From positions 1 through 37,058 of the forward strand of contig CAKTYT010000017.1 of the NCBI GenBank assembly GCA_934633695.1: 37,058 nt of DNA, given 5' to 3'. Below are positions 24,048-33,720 of the stretch, one piece after another. The translations under genes were made by a program, and so were the position numbers. Numbering within the stretch: the first letter of the stretch is position 1; each line of letters begins with the position of its first letter. The notes beneath the pieces were generated by a model that searched no databases, had not been told where the DNA came from, and worked only from the letters and a program-made list of their open reading frames with translations. This DNA comes from an uncultured Clostridia bacterium (GTDB lineage: Bacteria; Bacillota; Clostridia; Christensenellales; CAG-138).

Positions 24048-26411
24048 TTATCGAAGTGTTACGACCGTGACGCCGAAATCTCCCTCACCGTAATTGCCGT
24101 TGCGGAAGGACTTGCAGCGTGGATGGTTTTTGAGGTACTGCTGAATTCCGCTTCTCAACGCACCTGTGCCCTTGCCGTGAATAATATTGACCTCTGTCAG
24201 CCCCTGTTGATGAGCAGCGTAAAGGTATTTATCAACGACAGGCTTTGCTTCATCGACGAGCATACCTCTTATATCAAGTTCAAGTCCGATGGTATTCGCC
24301 GGATTATACTCGACCTTTGAGCTGTTGCCCTCCGCCTGCGTTTCACCTGCGATGCGTAAGTCGTCCAAGCGAATATTCATCTTAATTATCCCGATCTGAA
24401 CGGAAACTTCACCGTTTTTGTTTGGTTTTGAAAGCACAGTACCCGTTTTATCAAGGCTCAGCACCTTGACGCTCTGACCGGGGAATACATTTTTCGGCGG
24501 TTTTCCGTCACTGGTTTTGAGCATAGGCAGTTCTTCAGTCAAATCGCTCTCAGTTCTGCGAAGTTCATCGCGACTCTGCTGAATAATCCTGTCGGCAGCA
24601 CGCTGGTCAATTGACTTGATCGAACGAATTTGAACTATGAGCTGTTCCATCTCCCGTCTTGCATCGGCAACAATTTTTCTCGCTTCCTCACGAGCTTTGA
24701 GCCTCATTTCTTCGCGTTCACGCTCCATCTTTTCTTTTTCGGCACGCAGCTGTGCCGTCAGGCGATCATGCTCTGCACGTGCATTTTCTGCAAGCTCCAT
24801 CTCCTCCTCCGCACGGCGTTTCTTCGCCTCTGCATCGGAAATTATAGCTTCAAAATCAGTATCTTCTTTCTTAATGTATGACTTTGCTTTTTCGATGATC
24901 GAATCACTTATGCCGAGTCTCTTGCTTATTTCAAACGCATTGGATTTACCCGGTATGCCGATGAACAGGCGGTAGGTTGGGCAGAGCTTATCAACATCGA
25001 ACTCCATCGATGCATTTTCCATGCCCGCATGAGTCAACGCAAATGCTTTGATCTCGCTGTAATGCGTCGTCGCCGCCAAAATTGAACCGCGTGAATGCAG
25101 CTCCTCAATAATACTCATTGCAAGAGCCGCACCCTCAACCGGATCAGTTCCGGCACCGAGTTCGTCAATCAGCACGAGTGAGCTGTCATCGGCAGCGTCA
25201 AGAATGCTGACGATATTACGCATATGGCTTGAGAATGTCGAAAGAGACTGCTCAATACTCTGCTCATCGCCGATATCGGCGAAAACGCTTTCAAACACGG
25301 ACAATTCCGTTCCGACATTGGCGGGAACAAACATGCCTGCCTGAGCCATAAGCGTGAAAAGACCTATTGTCTTGAGAGTAACGGTTTTGCCTCCGGTATT
25401 GGGACCCGTGACAATGAGCGTGCGGAAGTCCGTGCCGAGCCAAACGTCAACGGGGACGACACGATACGCTGCAATAAGCGGATGACGGCCCTTCTTTATG
25501 TTTATTTTGCCATTCGAATTCAGCTTCGGCCGGACAGCTTTCATGATTTTTGCGAGCTTCGCCCGAGCAAAGAACAGGTCGATTTTACCAAGCGTTATCA
25601 AGTCGGCATAAATATCATTCGCTGAGGGTTTCACAAGCTCCGTAAGCTCCGTCAATATCCGCTCAATCTCTGCCTGCTCCTCCATAACAAGTTTCTTGTA
25701 TTCATTTCCAAGCTCCACGACGGCGGAAGGCTCAATAAAAAGCGTCTGCCCGCTGCTGGACTGATCGTGTATCAGTCCGGGGATATTTGCACGATATTCC
25801 TGCTTTACCGGAACCACAAAACGACCGTTGCGTATTGTTATCAGTGCATCCTGAAGATATTTTGAGGTCGTGGAGGAACGGATTATGCTGTTGAGCTTAT
25901 CGCGAACCTTTTCGTTTGCAATTCGCTTGCTGCGGCGTATTCTCGCAAGTTTGGGAGACGCTCCGTCAAAGAGTTCGTCCTCGTTCAGAATACAGCGTTG
26001 AATTTCATCCTCAATGTATTTATGGGCAATAAGACCGCTTGCTAGAGTTGCAAGACCCATCGGCATATCATCTTCCGTCGTAAGCGGTGTCAGAAAATCC
26101 CTTGCACGACGGATCGCACGCAAGCACTTCCCAATATTGAGCAGTTCTTCGCAGCTCAAAAACAATGCGGCATTTGAACGGCGAAGGGTCGAACGCATAT
26201 CCGGAAAGTCATCAACGGGCGTGCTGCCGGTTTTAAGATAGTAAGTCTCCGCCTCCGCAGTGAGCCGCAGCAGCGAGTTTACCTCGTCAAGCTCCGTTTC
26301 CGGTTTCAAATCGAGTGCAAGCTCACGGCTCACGCAGCAGCCGCAATGCTGCTTCAGCTGTTGAAGAATTTTATCATATTCAAGAGTTTTTAATACTTTA
26401 TCGTTTATCAT
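24048..26411 (-). CDS. mutS2: Endonuclease MutS2
   Basis: 787 residues, normal for the family. It has MutS-like core and clamp regions, then the ATPase with Walker A GPNTGGKTVTLKT, Walker B VLIDELGAGTDPVEGAA and TTHYSEIKAFAL. A long charged coiled coil (about residues 510-620, Glu/Arg/Lys-rich) follows. The C-terminal Smr nuclease domain carries ELDIRGM and IIHGKGTGALR. MutS2 lacks the mismatch-recognition domain. Members act in suppression of recombination and, in Bacillus, in rescue of collided ribosomes. It starts 21 bases after the U32 gene, so they are probably one transcript. Confidence 0.97.
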   Translation of the reverse strand: MINDKVLKTLEYDKILQQLKQHCGCCVSRELALDLKPETELDEVNSLLRLTAEAETYYLKTGSTPVDDFPDMRSTLRRSNAALFLSCEELLNIGKCLRAIRRARDFLTPLTTEDDMPMGLATLASGLIAHKYIEDEIQRCILNEDELFDGASPKLARIRRSKRIANEKVRDKLNSIIRSSTTSKYLQDALITIRNGRFVVPVKQEYRANIPGLIHDQSSSGQTLFIEPSAVVELGNEYKKLVMEEQAEIERILTELTELVKPSANDIYADLITLGKIDLFFARAKLAKIMKAVRPKLNSNGKINIKKGRHPLIAAYRVVPVDVWLGTDFRTLIVTGPNTGGKTVTLKTIGLFTLMAQAGMFVPANVGTELSVFESVFADIGDEQSIEQSLSTFSSHMRNIVSILDAADDSSLVLIDELGAGTDPVEGAALAMSIIEELHSRGSILAATTHYSEIKAFALTHAGMENASMEFDVDKLCPTYRLFIGIPGKSNAFEISKRLGISDSIIEKAKSYIKKEDTDFEAIISDAEAKKRRAEEEMELAENARAEHDRLTAQLRAEKEKMEREREEMRLKAREEARKIVADARREMEQLIVQIRSIKSIDQRAADRIIQQSRDELRRTESDLTEELPMLKTSDGKPPKNVFPGQSVKVLSLDKTGTVLSKPNKNGEVSVQIGIIKMNIRLDDLRIAGETQAEGNSSKVEYNPANTIGLELDIRGMLVDEAKPVVDKYLYAAHQQGLTEVNIIHGKGTGALRSGIQQYLKNHPRCKSFRNGNYGEGDFGVTVVTLR

Positions 26412-26432
26412 ACGTCTTTCCTGTCATAACAT

Positions 26433-28544
26433 TTAGTCTACTTTGCGATTATAATGCCCCCTCGTCATATTTGCACAGGGAGGAATACTCTCACCACGTC
26501 GAACGGCCTTCAATGCATTCAGCCGCTCTGCGACAGTCGATTCCTCTTCGCCTGCAAAGCTCAGGGCAATGCCCGCTGTTTCGGGCAGTTTTGCATACAA
26601 GTCAATCAGGTCACTTGCCGCACAGTTCAAAAGCCGCACGAGGCACTCACCATCAAACACTGTATTCACCAACGGAAATCTTCGTTTTGCTTCATCCGTT
26701 ACCCAACCTGCGGCACCTCGACAGCGTTGGCAACCGAAATGCTCTTTGACCGGGCAGTGGGCGAGCTGCATCAGCGGCACTCTGCCGTGACCGTAAATAA
26801 TAATTTTATCTTCAAACCCATCTGCAAGCTCCGAAAATTGCTTTGAAGTAAGCTCAACAGATGGCATCACATAGTCAAAGCCCCGATTCAGCAGCACGTC
26901 GAGAGCTTCGCGATTCAAAGTGTTCAGCCCGATGCCTGCAATACTGAGACCAAACTTCTTTGCGAATTCGATTTGACCGACATTATTGCATTCAACTCCG
27001 TCAAGCAATTCACTGTCAAGCAAATTGCGTACGCAGCCCCACTTCTTTTCTCCGAGAATTGCGTTAGGCAAAATGAGAACTAATTTTACAGTATTCGAGC
27101 GATACTTCTGCAATTTCGCAAGTTCATCTTTGTCAAACACAACGGGTTCAAGCCCCACGATATCCGCCCCGCTCCGCACTGCTGCTTCAACCGCTTTTTC
27201 GGAATTTACGCGGGCGTAAGTCAGCTGCTTTGCCCTGATGTTCAGCCGGTTTTCATCACGCTTCACCGCTTTGAACGCATAGTCAGGTATATCGTTCCGC
27301 ACATGCAAAGCAGTGCAGATAGTTTCAACCGCATTACGCCTGAGTGAATTGAGCTTTGCAACAGGCAAATAGCAATTTTCATCCATATTCACAAAACAAT
27401 TTCCTTCATAAAAAGGAGTATTGCCAAGCTTTAAGAGCTGAGAAAGGTATTTTTCCCTTGACTGCGGATTATTTGCAGCCTGTACCGCATCTCCGTAAAC
27501 TATGCATTTTTTCCCGAGGCACGAGGCACTTAGCTCTGCCGATTCACCGACTTTAAGCGTCAATTCCATATCGATCGGATTCTTACCGTACTTGCTCACA
27601 TCCCTTTCCGGAAAATCGGGTACGGACTGCACTCGACCGCTTGCGACCGCATCGCAACGCACCGAATCGCCGAATAGGTGTGCCGTATTGAACTCACCTC
27701 TGTTGAAAAAACCGTACAAGCTTCTCTTCATTCGAAGGATCTCCTGCTTTGAAGCACCGTCAAGAGCCATCCTGTATGCCATAGTTACCGCAGATACATA
27801 TTCGGGTTTCTTCATTCTGCCTTCAATTTTTACGCACGATATACCTGACCTTTCCATTTCGCCAAGGTATTCGATCATGCAGATATCGGTGGGTGAAAGG
27901 CAGTGGTCACCTGCGGCTGAGAAATCCCTTTCACGCAAGACCTCTGCAAACTTTCTGCACGGCTGGGCACAAGTCCCGCGATTGCCGCTGCGTTCGCCGG
28001 CCATTGACGAATAGAGGCAGCTCCCCGAAAAGCTCATACACAGTGCACCCTGTGCAAAAGCTTCGAGTTCAATATCGGAGTTGTTTTTGAGAAACTGTAT
28101 TGTCCTAAGACTTACTTCACGAGCGAGTACGGCACGGGTCATGCCGATTGATTCACAATATTTCAGTCCGCCGAGGTCGTGAATTCCCATCTGCGTGCTT
28201 GCATGAAGTACGAGCTGCGGCAATTCTTTTCGCAAAACTTTCGCCAAACCCAAGTCCTGAACCAGCACGGCATCAACGCCAATTCCGTACAGCTCGGCCG
28301 CAAAATCCAAAGCTCTCGAAATTTCACTGTCAAAGAGCAATGTATTCAGTGTAATATAAGAGCGAACTCCGTGTTCATGACAAAAATCGACGGCACGAAC
28401 CAGCTCTTCCCCTGCAAAATTATTTGCATACCGCCTTGCATTGAAGCTCCCACCGCCAAAATATACGGCATCTGCACCATTTAAAACGGCGGCAAGCAGA
28501 CTTTCAAAGCTGCCGGCAGGCGACAAAAGTTCCATTTTACCCAT
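26433..28544 (-). CDS. U32-family peptidase-like protein (collagenase-like, RlhA-related)
   Basis: 703 residues from the ATG after AGAGGAAA; longer frames upstream lack a ribosome binding site. N-terminal KMELLSPAGSFESLLAAVLN and DAVYFGGGSFNARRYANNF are the U32 signatures. The Cys cluster region (GSCLYSSMAGERSGNRGTCA followed by QPCRKF) and a second Cys set near the C-terminus (CPVKEHFGCQRC) are present. U32 proteins such as RlhA and TrhP hydroxylate 23S rRNA or tRNA rather than cleaving protein, and the Cys residues are probably redox or cluster ligands. Which RNA this one modifies cannot be told. The zapA-U32-mutS2 order is common in Clostridia. Confidence 0.93.
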   Translation of the reverse strand: MGKMELLSPAGSFESLLAAVLNGADAVYFGGGSFNARRYANNFAGEELVRAVDFCHEHGVRSYITLNTLLFDSEISRALDFAAELYGIGVDAVLVQDLGLAKVLRKELPQLVLHASTQMGIHDLGGLKYCESIGMTRAVLAREVSLRTIQFLKNNSDIELEAFAQGALCMSFSGSCLYSSMAGERSGNRGTCAQPCRKFAEVLRERDFSAAGDHCLSPTDICMIEYLGEMERSGISCVKIEGRMKKPEYVSAVTMAYRMALDGASKQEILRMKRSLYGFFNRGEFNTAHLFGDSVRCDAVASGRVQSVPDFPERDVSKYGKNPIDMELTLKVGESAELSASCLGKKCIVYGDAVQAANNPQSREKYLSQLLKLGNTPFYEGNCFVNMDENCYLPVAKLNSLRRNAVETICTALHVRNDIPDYAFKAVKRDENRLNIRAKQLTYARVNSEKAVEAAVRSGADIVGLEPVVFDKDELAKLQKYRSNTVKLVLILPNAILGEKKWGCVRNLLDSELLDGVECNNVGQIEFAKKFGLSIAGIGLNTLNREALDVLLNRGFDYVMPSVELTSKQFSELADGFEDKIIIYGHGRVPLMQLAHCPVKEHFGCQRCRGAAGWVTDEAKRRFPLVNTVFDGECLVRLLNCAASDLIDLYAKLPETAGIALSFAGEEESTVAERLNALKAVRRGESIPPCANMTRGHYNRKVD

Positions 28545-28577
28545 AGTTTTCCTCTGAGAATCCTCTAAAATAAGTAA

Positions 28578-28623
28578 ACGAACCACACCTTGCAGAGTTT
28601 TTTCTCCACGAGGCACGGTTCGT
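28578..28623 (-). terminator. Hairpin between zapA and the U32 gene
   Basis: On the - strand ACGAACC and GGTTCGT pair perfectly, extended by GTGCCT with AGGTGT using G-T pairs. The loop contains GAG-AAAAAA-CTC, and the tail is TTTACTTATTTT. It may attenuate transcription from zapA into U32-mutS2. Confidence 0.55.
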
Positions 28624-28642
28624 TATCAAATCAAAATAAAAC

Positions 28643-28981
28643 TTATACTCCAACAGTCGGCTTAACCGACTTCTCCGCTGCGGACTTTTTGGTTTCATTT
28701 CTGAAGGATTCTGTACGCGACGGAGTGGAAACGCTGCGGAGCATTGAGATTTTTCTGTCGAGCGTTTCATAATTATTTTTCGCTATTTTCAACTCATCGG
28801 CCATGTTCAGCATGGCGAGAAGAATGCATCTGGTGACGCTCATCGTCGGATATTTTGACTGAACATCGCTTATCCGCATATTAACCATTTCCTCAAGCTG
28901 CTTGACCTCTTCATAGCTGCTTGAGCCTACAACTTTAAAGTCTTGCCCTGCAAGCGTGACCGTAACTTTATTTTTATCCAT
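28643..28981 (-). CDS. zapA: Cell division protein ZapA
   Basis: A 112-residue FtsZ-associated protein that bundles FtsZ filaments at midcell. The N-terminal strand block is NKVTVTLAGQDFKVVGSSSY. The helix EEVKQLEEMVNMRISDV is followed by SVTRCILLAMLNMADEL and a coiled coil. Both are as expected for ZapA. A Lys/Ser/Thr-rich tail of about 25 residues is probably disordered. It has its own promoter upstream (29027-29055). Confidence 0.93.
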   Translation of the reverse strand: MDKNKVTVTLAGQDFKVVGSSSYEEVKQLEEMVNMRISDVQSKYPTMSVTRCILLAMLNMADELKIAKNNYETLDRKISMLRSVSTPSRTESFRNETKKSAAEKSVKPTVGV

Positions 28982-29026
28982 AGACTGCTCCCGTGTTCAT
29001 GATTACGCAGAGGTATTCCCACTTTG

Positions 29027-29055
29027 ATTATAACCTATGCCCAACAAAAAATCAA
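29027..29055 (-). promoter_or_regulatory. Putative zapA promoter
   Basis: On the - strand TTGATT (29055-29050), a 17-base spacer and a perfect TATAAT (29032-29027) lie about 45 bases before the zapA start. This separates the zapA-U32-mutS2 transcription unit from the heat-shock operon. Confidence 0.72.
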
Positions 29056-29077
29056 GAATGCATTACAAAATCTTTCG

Positions 29078-29767
29078 TCAAAATTTTTCACTCGCTATAA
29101 CCTTTTCCAGTGTATTGAGACAGATGACAGCCGCACGAGAGCACTCCGCCGCAAACTCCGCCGCTCCGCCGTCCATTGCATCGGAAACCGCCTTAACGAG
29201 CAGACACGGCACTTCGTTTCTATTCGCTGTGAGAACAATTCCGGCCGCCTCCATTTCACAAATATCAGCATTAAAATCGCGGTGCAGCCGGCGTTTTTCT
29301 TCCCCGCTTTCAACAAACCTGTCGGCCGACGCACAAATTACACGCCTAAGCTCCGGACAGATTTCGACCGCCTTTTCGACAAGTTCAGCTGTCGTTGGAA
29401 TATAAACCGAGGGGTATTCCAAGTGTCTTCCGACCTCGCAGTGGTTGTACGCTGAAGTATCATAGGAATAATCGACGACGCTTTCAACAACGCAAACCTT
29501 TGCAACCTTCATTTCGGGCGTAAGCCCGCCGACAACACCAAAGTTGGCAATCAGTTTCACGCCGAAGCGGTCGATAAGGTGCTGCACCGCACTTGCAGCG
29601 GCAGCTTCGCCCGCACCGCAGGACACTGCATAAAGCTCCATATCGCCATTTTCAACTTTCAGCACATGGAACGGTTTCTCCTCCACAATTTCAATTTGCC
29701 CTGCATATTTATCCTTCAACGCCTGTATTTCGACAGCAACAACGAGTCCTAATTTTTTCACTTTCAT
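29078..29767 (-). CDS. mtnN: 5'-methylthioadenosine/S-adenosylhomocysteine nucleosidase-like protein
   Basis: 229 residues from the ATG after AGAGGAAAGAGG; an upstream in-frame ATG falls in the dnaJ terminator region. It has the purine-nucleosidase fold of the Pfs family, removing adenine from methylthioadenosine and S-adenosylhomocysteine. Visible motifs are KLGLVVAVEIQAL, AVSCGAGEAAAASAVQHLID, NFGVVGGLTP, CEMEAAGIVLTANR (with the ribose-binding Met-Glu) and LVKAVSDAMDG with the catalytic Asp. A different nucleoside substrate, such as futalosine, cannot be excluded. It follows dnaJ by 54 bases across a hairpin. Confidence 0.88.
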   Translation of the reverse strand: MKVKKLGLVVAVEIQALKDKYAGQIEIVEEKPFHVLKVENGDMELYAVSCGAGEAAAASAVQHLIDRFGVKLIANFGVVGGLTPEMKVAKVCVVESVVDYSYDTSAYNHCEVGRHLEYPSVYIPTTAELVEKAVEICPELRRVICASADRFVESGEEKRRLHRDFNADICEMEAAGIVLTANRNEVPCLLVKAVSDAMDGGAAEFAAECSRAAVICLNTLEKVIASEKF

Positions 29768-29786
29768 CCTCTTTCCTCTGTAACGC

Positions 29787-29811
29787 AAAACTGCCCCGGT
29801 CGCCCGAGGCA
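29787..29811 (-). terminator. Hairpin after dnaJ
   Basis: On the - strand TGCCTCGG and CCGGGGCA pair over eight positions around a GCGA tetraloop, then AG and TTTT follow. The T run is short, so this may be a leaky terminator between dnaJ and the nucleosidase gene. Confidence 0.6.
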
Positions 29812-29821
29812 ATTTCAACTA

Positions 29822-31006
29822 TTATTTTTTCTTTCCTTTTTTGCGTTTGGCACCGATTCCACCGATTCCGCTGAAGATGCTGCCTGAGTTTTCTTCAAGT
29901 TCACCGCTCTGATAGCCCATGCTTTCGGCGAACTTTGCGAACAATTCACGCTGCTCCTCGCTGAGCCGTTTGGGAATTTCGACTGTAACATTAACGTACA
30001 AATCGCCCTTACCCGACATGCGGAGCCTCTGAATACCCTGATCACGGAGCCTGAAGGTCGTTCCGCTCTGGGTTCCGGCGGGAATAGTATACTTCACCTC
30101 GCCCGAAAGCGTCGGAACATGAACCTCGCCGCCCAATACCGCTATTGTAACAGGTATTGTCATATTAAGGTAAAGGTTGCTGCCCTCCCTTATGAACTGT
30201 TTATGACCCTTTACATGGACGGTAACGAGCAGATCGCCGTCGGGCCCGCCCTTGTAACCGCCATCGCCCTTGCCCTGAAGGCGGATGGTTTGTCCGTCAT
30301 CGATACCGGCAGGAATATTGACGGCAACCTTAATGGTGCTCATCACCCTGCCCTTGCCCTTACAGTTTTCGCAGGGTTGTTCGACGACCTTACCAGTACC
30401 GCCGCAGTTATCACAGGTGCGAGTTGTTGACATCATGCCGAACAGACCGTTCTGCTGCATTCTGACTTGTCCGGAACCGCCGCAGGTGGGGCAGGTTTTG
30501 ACCGAGCTGCCGGGCTTTGAACCGCTGCCGCCGCAGGTCTTGCAGCTTTCTTCACGTCTGTAGCTGATCTCCTTCTTGCATCCAAATGCTGCCTCTTCAA
30601 ACGTAAGGGACATCTGGTATCTTATATCGTCGCCCTGGGTACGGGCAGATGAAGCCCGGCTGCCGCCGAAACCGCCGCCGAACATTGAATTCAGAATATC
30701 ATCAAATCCACTGAAGCTTCCCGTGAAGCCGCTTCCGCTGAAGCCGCTGAAGCCACCGCCGCCGAAACCCTGTGAAGGGTCGAATGCGGCATGACCGAAC
30801 TGATCGTATTTCGCACGTTTGTCCTTATCGGAAAGCACCTCATAGGCTTCGTTTGCCTCTTTAAACTTCTCTTCCGCTGCTTTGTCGCCGGGGTTCAAAT
30901 CGGGATGGTATTTCTTTGCAAGCTTGCGGTACGCCTGCTTTATTTCATCGTCTCCGGCCGTCTTTGCAACGCCGAGAACCTCGTAATAATCTCTTTTTTC
31001 CGCCAT
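29822..31006 (-). CDS. dnaJ: Chaperone protein DnaJ
   Basis: 394 residues. The J domain has the HPD motif (KYHPDLNPGD). A Gly/Phe-rich linker follows (FGGGGFSGFSGSGFTGSFSG). The four zinc-binding CxxCxGxG repeats are CKTCGGSG, CPTCGGSG, CDNCGGTG and CENCKGKG. The two C-terminal beta domains and a basic tail (GAKRKKGKKK) complete it. It stimulates DnaK ATP hydrolysis and delivers clients. The start follows AAGGGGG. It is the last gene of the hrcA operon, 217 bases downstream of dnaK. Confidence 0.97.
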   Translation of the reverse strand: MAEKRDYYEVLGVAKTAGDDEIKQAYRKLAKKYHPDLNPGDKAAEEKFKEANEAYEVLSDKDKRAKYDQFGHAAFDPSQGFGGGGFSGFSGSGFTGSFSGFDDILNSMFGGGFGGSRASSARTQGDDIRYQMSLTFEEAAFGCKKEISYRREESCKTCGGSGSKPGSSVKTCPTCGGSGQVRMQQNGLFGMMSTTRTCDNCGGTGKVVEQPCENCKGKGRVMSTIKVAVNIPAGIDDGQTIRLQGKGDGGYKGGPDGDLLVTVHVKGHKQFIREGSNLYLNMTIPVTIAVLGGEVHVPTLSGEVKYTIPAGTQSGTTFRLRDQGIQRLRMSGKGDLYVNVTVEIPKRLSEEQRELFAKFAESMGYQSGELEENSGSIFSGIGGIGAKRKKGKKK

Positions 31007-31142
31007 GGCGTTTTCCCCCTTGGGTTAAGCCCTCAAATCTGTATCGGGGGCTGTAATGATTGCAAAATATCTGTAGCCAAGAGCCACTCCGATATTTTAA
31101 TCGAAAACCTGATGCAATGCAACAGGCACTTAACCTGCAAAG

Positions 31143-31162
31143 GTGGGGCAAACCTGCCCCAC
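31143..31162 (-). promoter_or_regulatory. Stem-loop in the dnaK-dnaJ gap
   Basis: GTGGGGCA and TGCCCCAC pair perfectly over eight GC-rich positions around a four-base loop, without a T run on either strand. It is probably an mRNA processing or stabilising structure that uncouples dnaK and dnaJ levels. I saw no promoter in the rest of this 217-base gap. Confidence 0.55.
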
Positions 31163-31223
31163 GCTCTGCAAATCGTTTATTCTTCTGCACTAAATTCCAT
31201 TCGGAATTCGAACCGATTATTGA

Positions 31224-33071
31224 TTATTTATTGTCGTCAACGACCTCGTAGTCGGCATCGACAACGCCGTCATCATGGCTGCCGCCATGGGGAGCGTCCT
31301 GAGGAGCTTCGTAACCGGGCTGTGCATTCTGTGCAGTGCCCTGAGTCTGCTGGTAAATCTTACCGAATACGTCGTAGGAAACCTCGGTCAGCTTCTCGCA
31401 AGCGGACTTGATTGCTTCTGCATCAGTGCCGGCGAGAGCATTCTTAGTGTTTTCAATCTCCTGATTGATCCTTGCCTTGTCAGCTTCGGGAACCTTGTCG
31501 CCGAGCTCTTTAAGAGTCTTCTCGGTCTGATAGACGAGACTGTCCGCACGATTACGCTCTTCGACCTCTTCCTTGCGTTTCTTATCCTCTGCGGCGAAGC
31601 GTTCAGCCTCTTCAACTGCCTTGTTGATCTCAGCTTCTGAAAGATTGGTGGAAGCAGTGATGGTGATCTTCTGCTCATTGCCTGTGCCGAGATCCTTTGC
31701 AGAGACATGGACGATGCCGTTTGCATCGATATCGAAGGTAACTTCGATCTGAGGTACGCCGCGAGGTGCGGGAGCGATACCGGTCAGCTGGAACCTGCCG
31801 AGGGTCTTGTTGTACTGAGCGAACTCACGCTCACCCTGAAGAACATGGATCTCAACGCTGGTCTGACCATCGGCAGCGGTGGAGAAGATCTGACTCTTCT
31901 TGGTAGGAATAGTGGTGTTGCGTTCAATCAGCTTTGTGAATACATTGCCGAGAGTTTCAATACCAAGGCTCAAGGGAGTTACATCGAGGAGCAGAATGTC
32001 TTTGACTTCGCCGCCGAGAACACCGCCCTGAATTGCTGCACCGATCGCAACGCACTCATCGGGATTGATGCCCTTGAAGGGTTCCTTGCCGGTAATGTTC
32101 TTGACAAGCTCCTGAACGGCAGGAACACGGGTCGAACCGCCGACGAGAATGACCTTGTCTATCTGACTGGTCTTAAGACCTGCATCACGCATTGCCTGTT
32201 CAACGCAAACCTTTGTCTTGTCAAGCAGGTCGCCGATAAGCTCGTTGAACTTTGCACGGCTGATATTCATATCGAGGTGAACAGGACCGTTTGCATCCAT
32301 GCTGATGAAGGGCAGGTTGACGTTTGCACTCGCCATGCCTGAAAGCTCGATTTTCGCCTTTTCGGCTGCCTCTTTGAGCCTCTGCTTTGCCATACGATCG
32401 TTGCGGAGGTCAATGCCGTGGGACTTCTTGAATTCATCCGCAATGTAATTCATCAATCTTTCATCAAAGTCGTCGCCGCCGAGACGGTTGTTGCCTGCGG
32501 TTGCAAGGACTTCGAATACGCCGTCGCCGATCTCAAGGATGGAGACATCGAATGTGCCGCCGCCAAGGTCGTAAATCAAAATCTTCTGGTTAGTTTCTTT
32601 ATCCATACCGTATGCAAGAGCAGCTGCAGTAGGTTCGTTGATGATACGAAGAACATTGAGGCCTGCAATTTTGCCTGCATCCTTAGTTGCCTGACGCTGA
32701 CTGTCGCTGAAGTATGCGGGAACGGTGATGACCGCATCAGTAACCTTTTCTCCGAGATATGCTTCCGCATCCTGTTTCAGCTTCTGAAGGATCATTGCGG
32801 AAATCTCCTGGGGCGTATAGGATTTGCCGTCAATGGTACGGCGGTAATCCGTACCCATTTCACGTTTAATGGAACTTACGGTGTTGTCGGGATTAGTGAT
32901 CGCCTGACGCTTTGCAACCTGACCGACGAGACGCTCATTGCCTTTGAAAGCAACGACTGAAGGTGTAGTTCTGGAACCTTCGGGATTTGCGATAACGACG
33001 GGTTCACCGCCTTCAAGCACTGCAACGCAGGAATTGGTCGTACCAAGGTCAATACCGATAATCTTACTCAT
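31224..33071 (-). CDS. dnaK: Chaperone protein DnaK (Hsp70)
   Basis: 615 residues. The ATPase domain carries IIGIDLGTTNSCVAVLEGG, INEPTAAALAYGMD, IYDLGGGTFDVSIL and VILVGGSTRVPAVQELV. The interdomain linker VKDILLLDVTPLSLGIETLG leads into the substrate-binding domain (GVPQIEVTFDIDANGIVHVS) and the helical lid. The acidic C-terminal tail with EVVDD is typical. The start follows CAGGAGG. The length matches Gram-positive DnaK, which lacks a segment of the ATPase domain found in proteobacteria. Confidence 0.98.
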   Translation of the reverse strand: MSKIIGIDLGTTNSCVAVLEGGEPVVIANPEGSRTTPSVVAFKGNERLVGQVAKRQAITNPDNTVSSIKREMGTDYRRTIDGKSYTPQEISAMILQKLKQDAEAYLGEKVTDAVITVPAYFSDSQRQATKDAGKIAGLNVLRIINEPTAAALAYGMDKETNQKILIYDLGGGTFDVSILEIGDGVFEVLATAGNNRLGGDDFDERLMNYIADEFKKSHGIDLRNDRMAKQRLKEAAEKAKIELSGMASANVNLPFISMDANGPVHLDMNISRAKFNELIGDLLDKTKVCVEQAMRDAGLKTSQIDKVILVGGSTRVPAVQELVKNITGKEPFKGINPDECVAIGAAIQGGVLGGEVKDILLLDVTPLSLGIETLGNVFTKLIERNTTIPTKKSQIFSTAADGQTSVEIHVLQGEREFAQYNKTLGRFQLTGIAPAPRGVPQIEVTFDIDANGIVHVSAKDLGTGNEQKITITASTNLSEAEINKAVEEAERFAAEDKKRKEEVEERNRADSLVYQTEKTLKELGDKVPEADKARINQEIENTKNALAGTDAEAIKSACEKLTEVSYDVFGKIYQQTQGTAQNAQPGYEAPQDAPHGGSHDDGVVDADYEVVDDNK

Positions 33072-33115
33072 AATTTATGTCCTCCTGATGGATATTTTAC
33101 TTTTTTATTAATATT

Positions 33116-33697
33116 TTATGCTTTAACCTTAACGAAGCTGTGGCGAATTATCTTGCCGCGGACACGGTAGCCCTTTTGAAGGACTGCCGTAATGGTGCCG
33201 GGCTCAGCCTCGCCCTCTTCATCGCGAAGAACGGCTTCATGGAGGTTCGGGTCAAACTGACCCTCTGCTTCAACTTCCTCAAGTCCGCATTTTTTCAGCT
33301 GGTCGAGGAGTTGCTTATTGATTTGCTCAATTCCCTTTGCAAACGGGGAATCATCCGAATTCTGCATTGCCCTCTCAAAATTATCGAGAACAGGCAGGAG
33401 ACTTTTTATTGTTTCGCGAACGCCGTCGTCAACGCTGTCCGTCCGCAGGCTTTGATTGCGTTTGCGGTAATTGTTGAACTCTGCCTGAATACGCTGTGCA
33501 TCGCCAACGGCCTCCTCTGCCGTCTTTTTGAGTTTTTCAATTTCCGCCTTGGCAATTTCGTATTCTTCTTTTGTGAGGGTCACGCCCTCTGCTTCTTCCT
33601 TAAGGGCTTCGCCCGCTTCGTCAACCGCTTCGGCGACAACCTCTTCAATATCCGGCTTTTCGCCGTCAGCTTTTTTCTTTTCTTTATCTTTAGCCAT
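33116..33697 (-). CDS. grpE: Nucleotide exchange factor GrpE
   Basis: 193 residues from the ATG after AAAGGAG. It has an acidic, disordered N-terminus, then a long coiled coil (AKAEIEKLKKTAEEAVGDAQ followed by RIQAEFNNYRKR). The C-terminal beta domain has FDPNLHEAVLRDEEGE and the closing VLQKGYRVRGKIIRHSFVKV. It releases ADP from DnaK. Overall features are normal. It lies 23 bases after hrcA and 44 bases before dnaK in the operon. Confidence 0.96.
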   Translation of the reverse strand: MAKDKEKKKADGEKPDIEEVVAEAVDEAGEALKEEAEGVTLTKEEYEIAKAEIEKLKKTAEEAVGDAQRIQAEFNNYRKRNQSLRTDSVDDGVRETIKSLLPVLDNFERAMQNSDDSPFAKGIEQINKQLLDQLKKCGLEEVEAEGQFDPNLHEAVLRDEEGEAEPGTITAVLQKGYRVRGKIIRHSFVKVKA

Positions 33698-33720
33698 TGC
33701 CTGACGCTCCTTTCCGCAAT

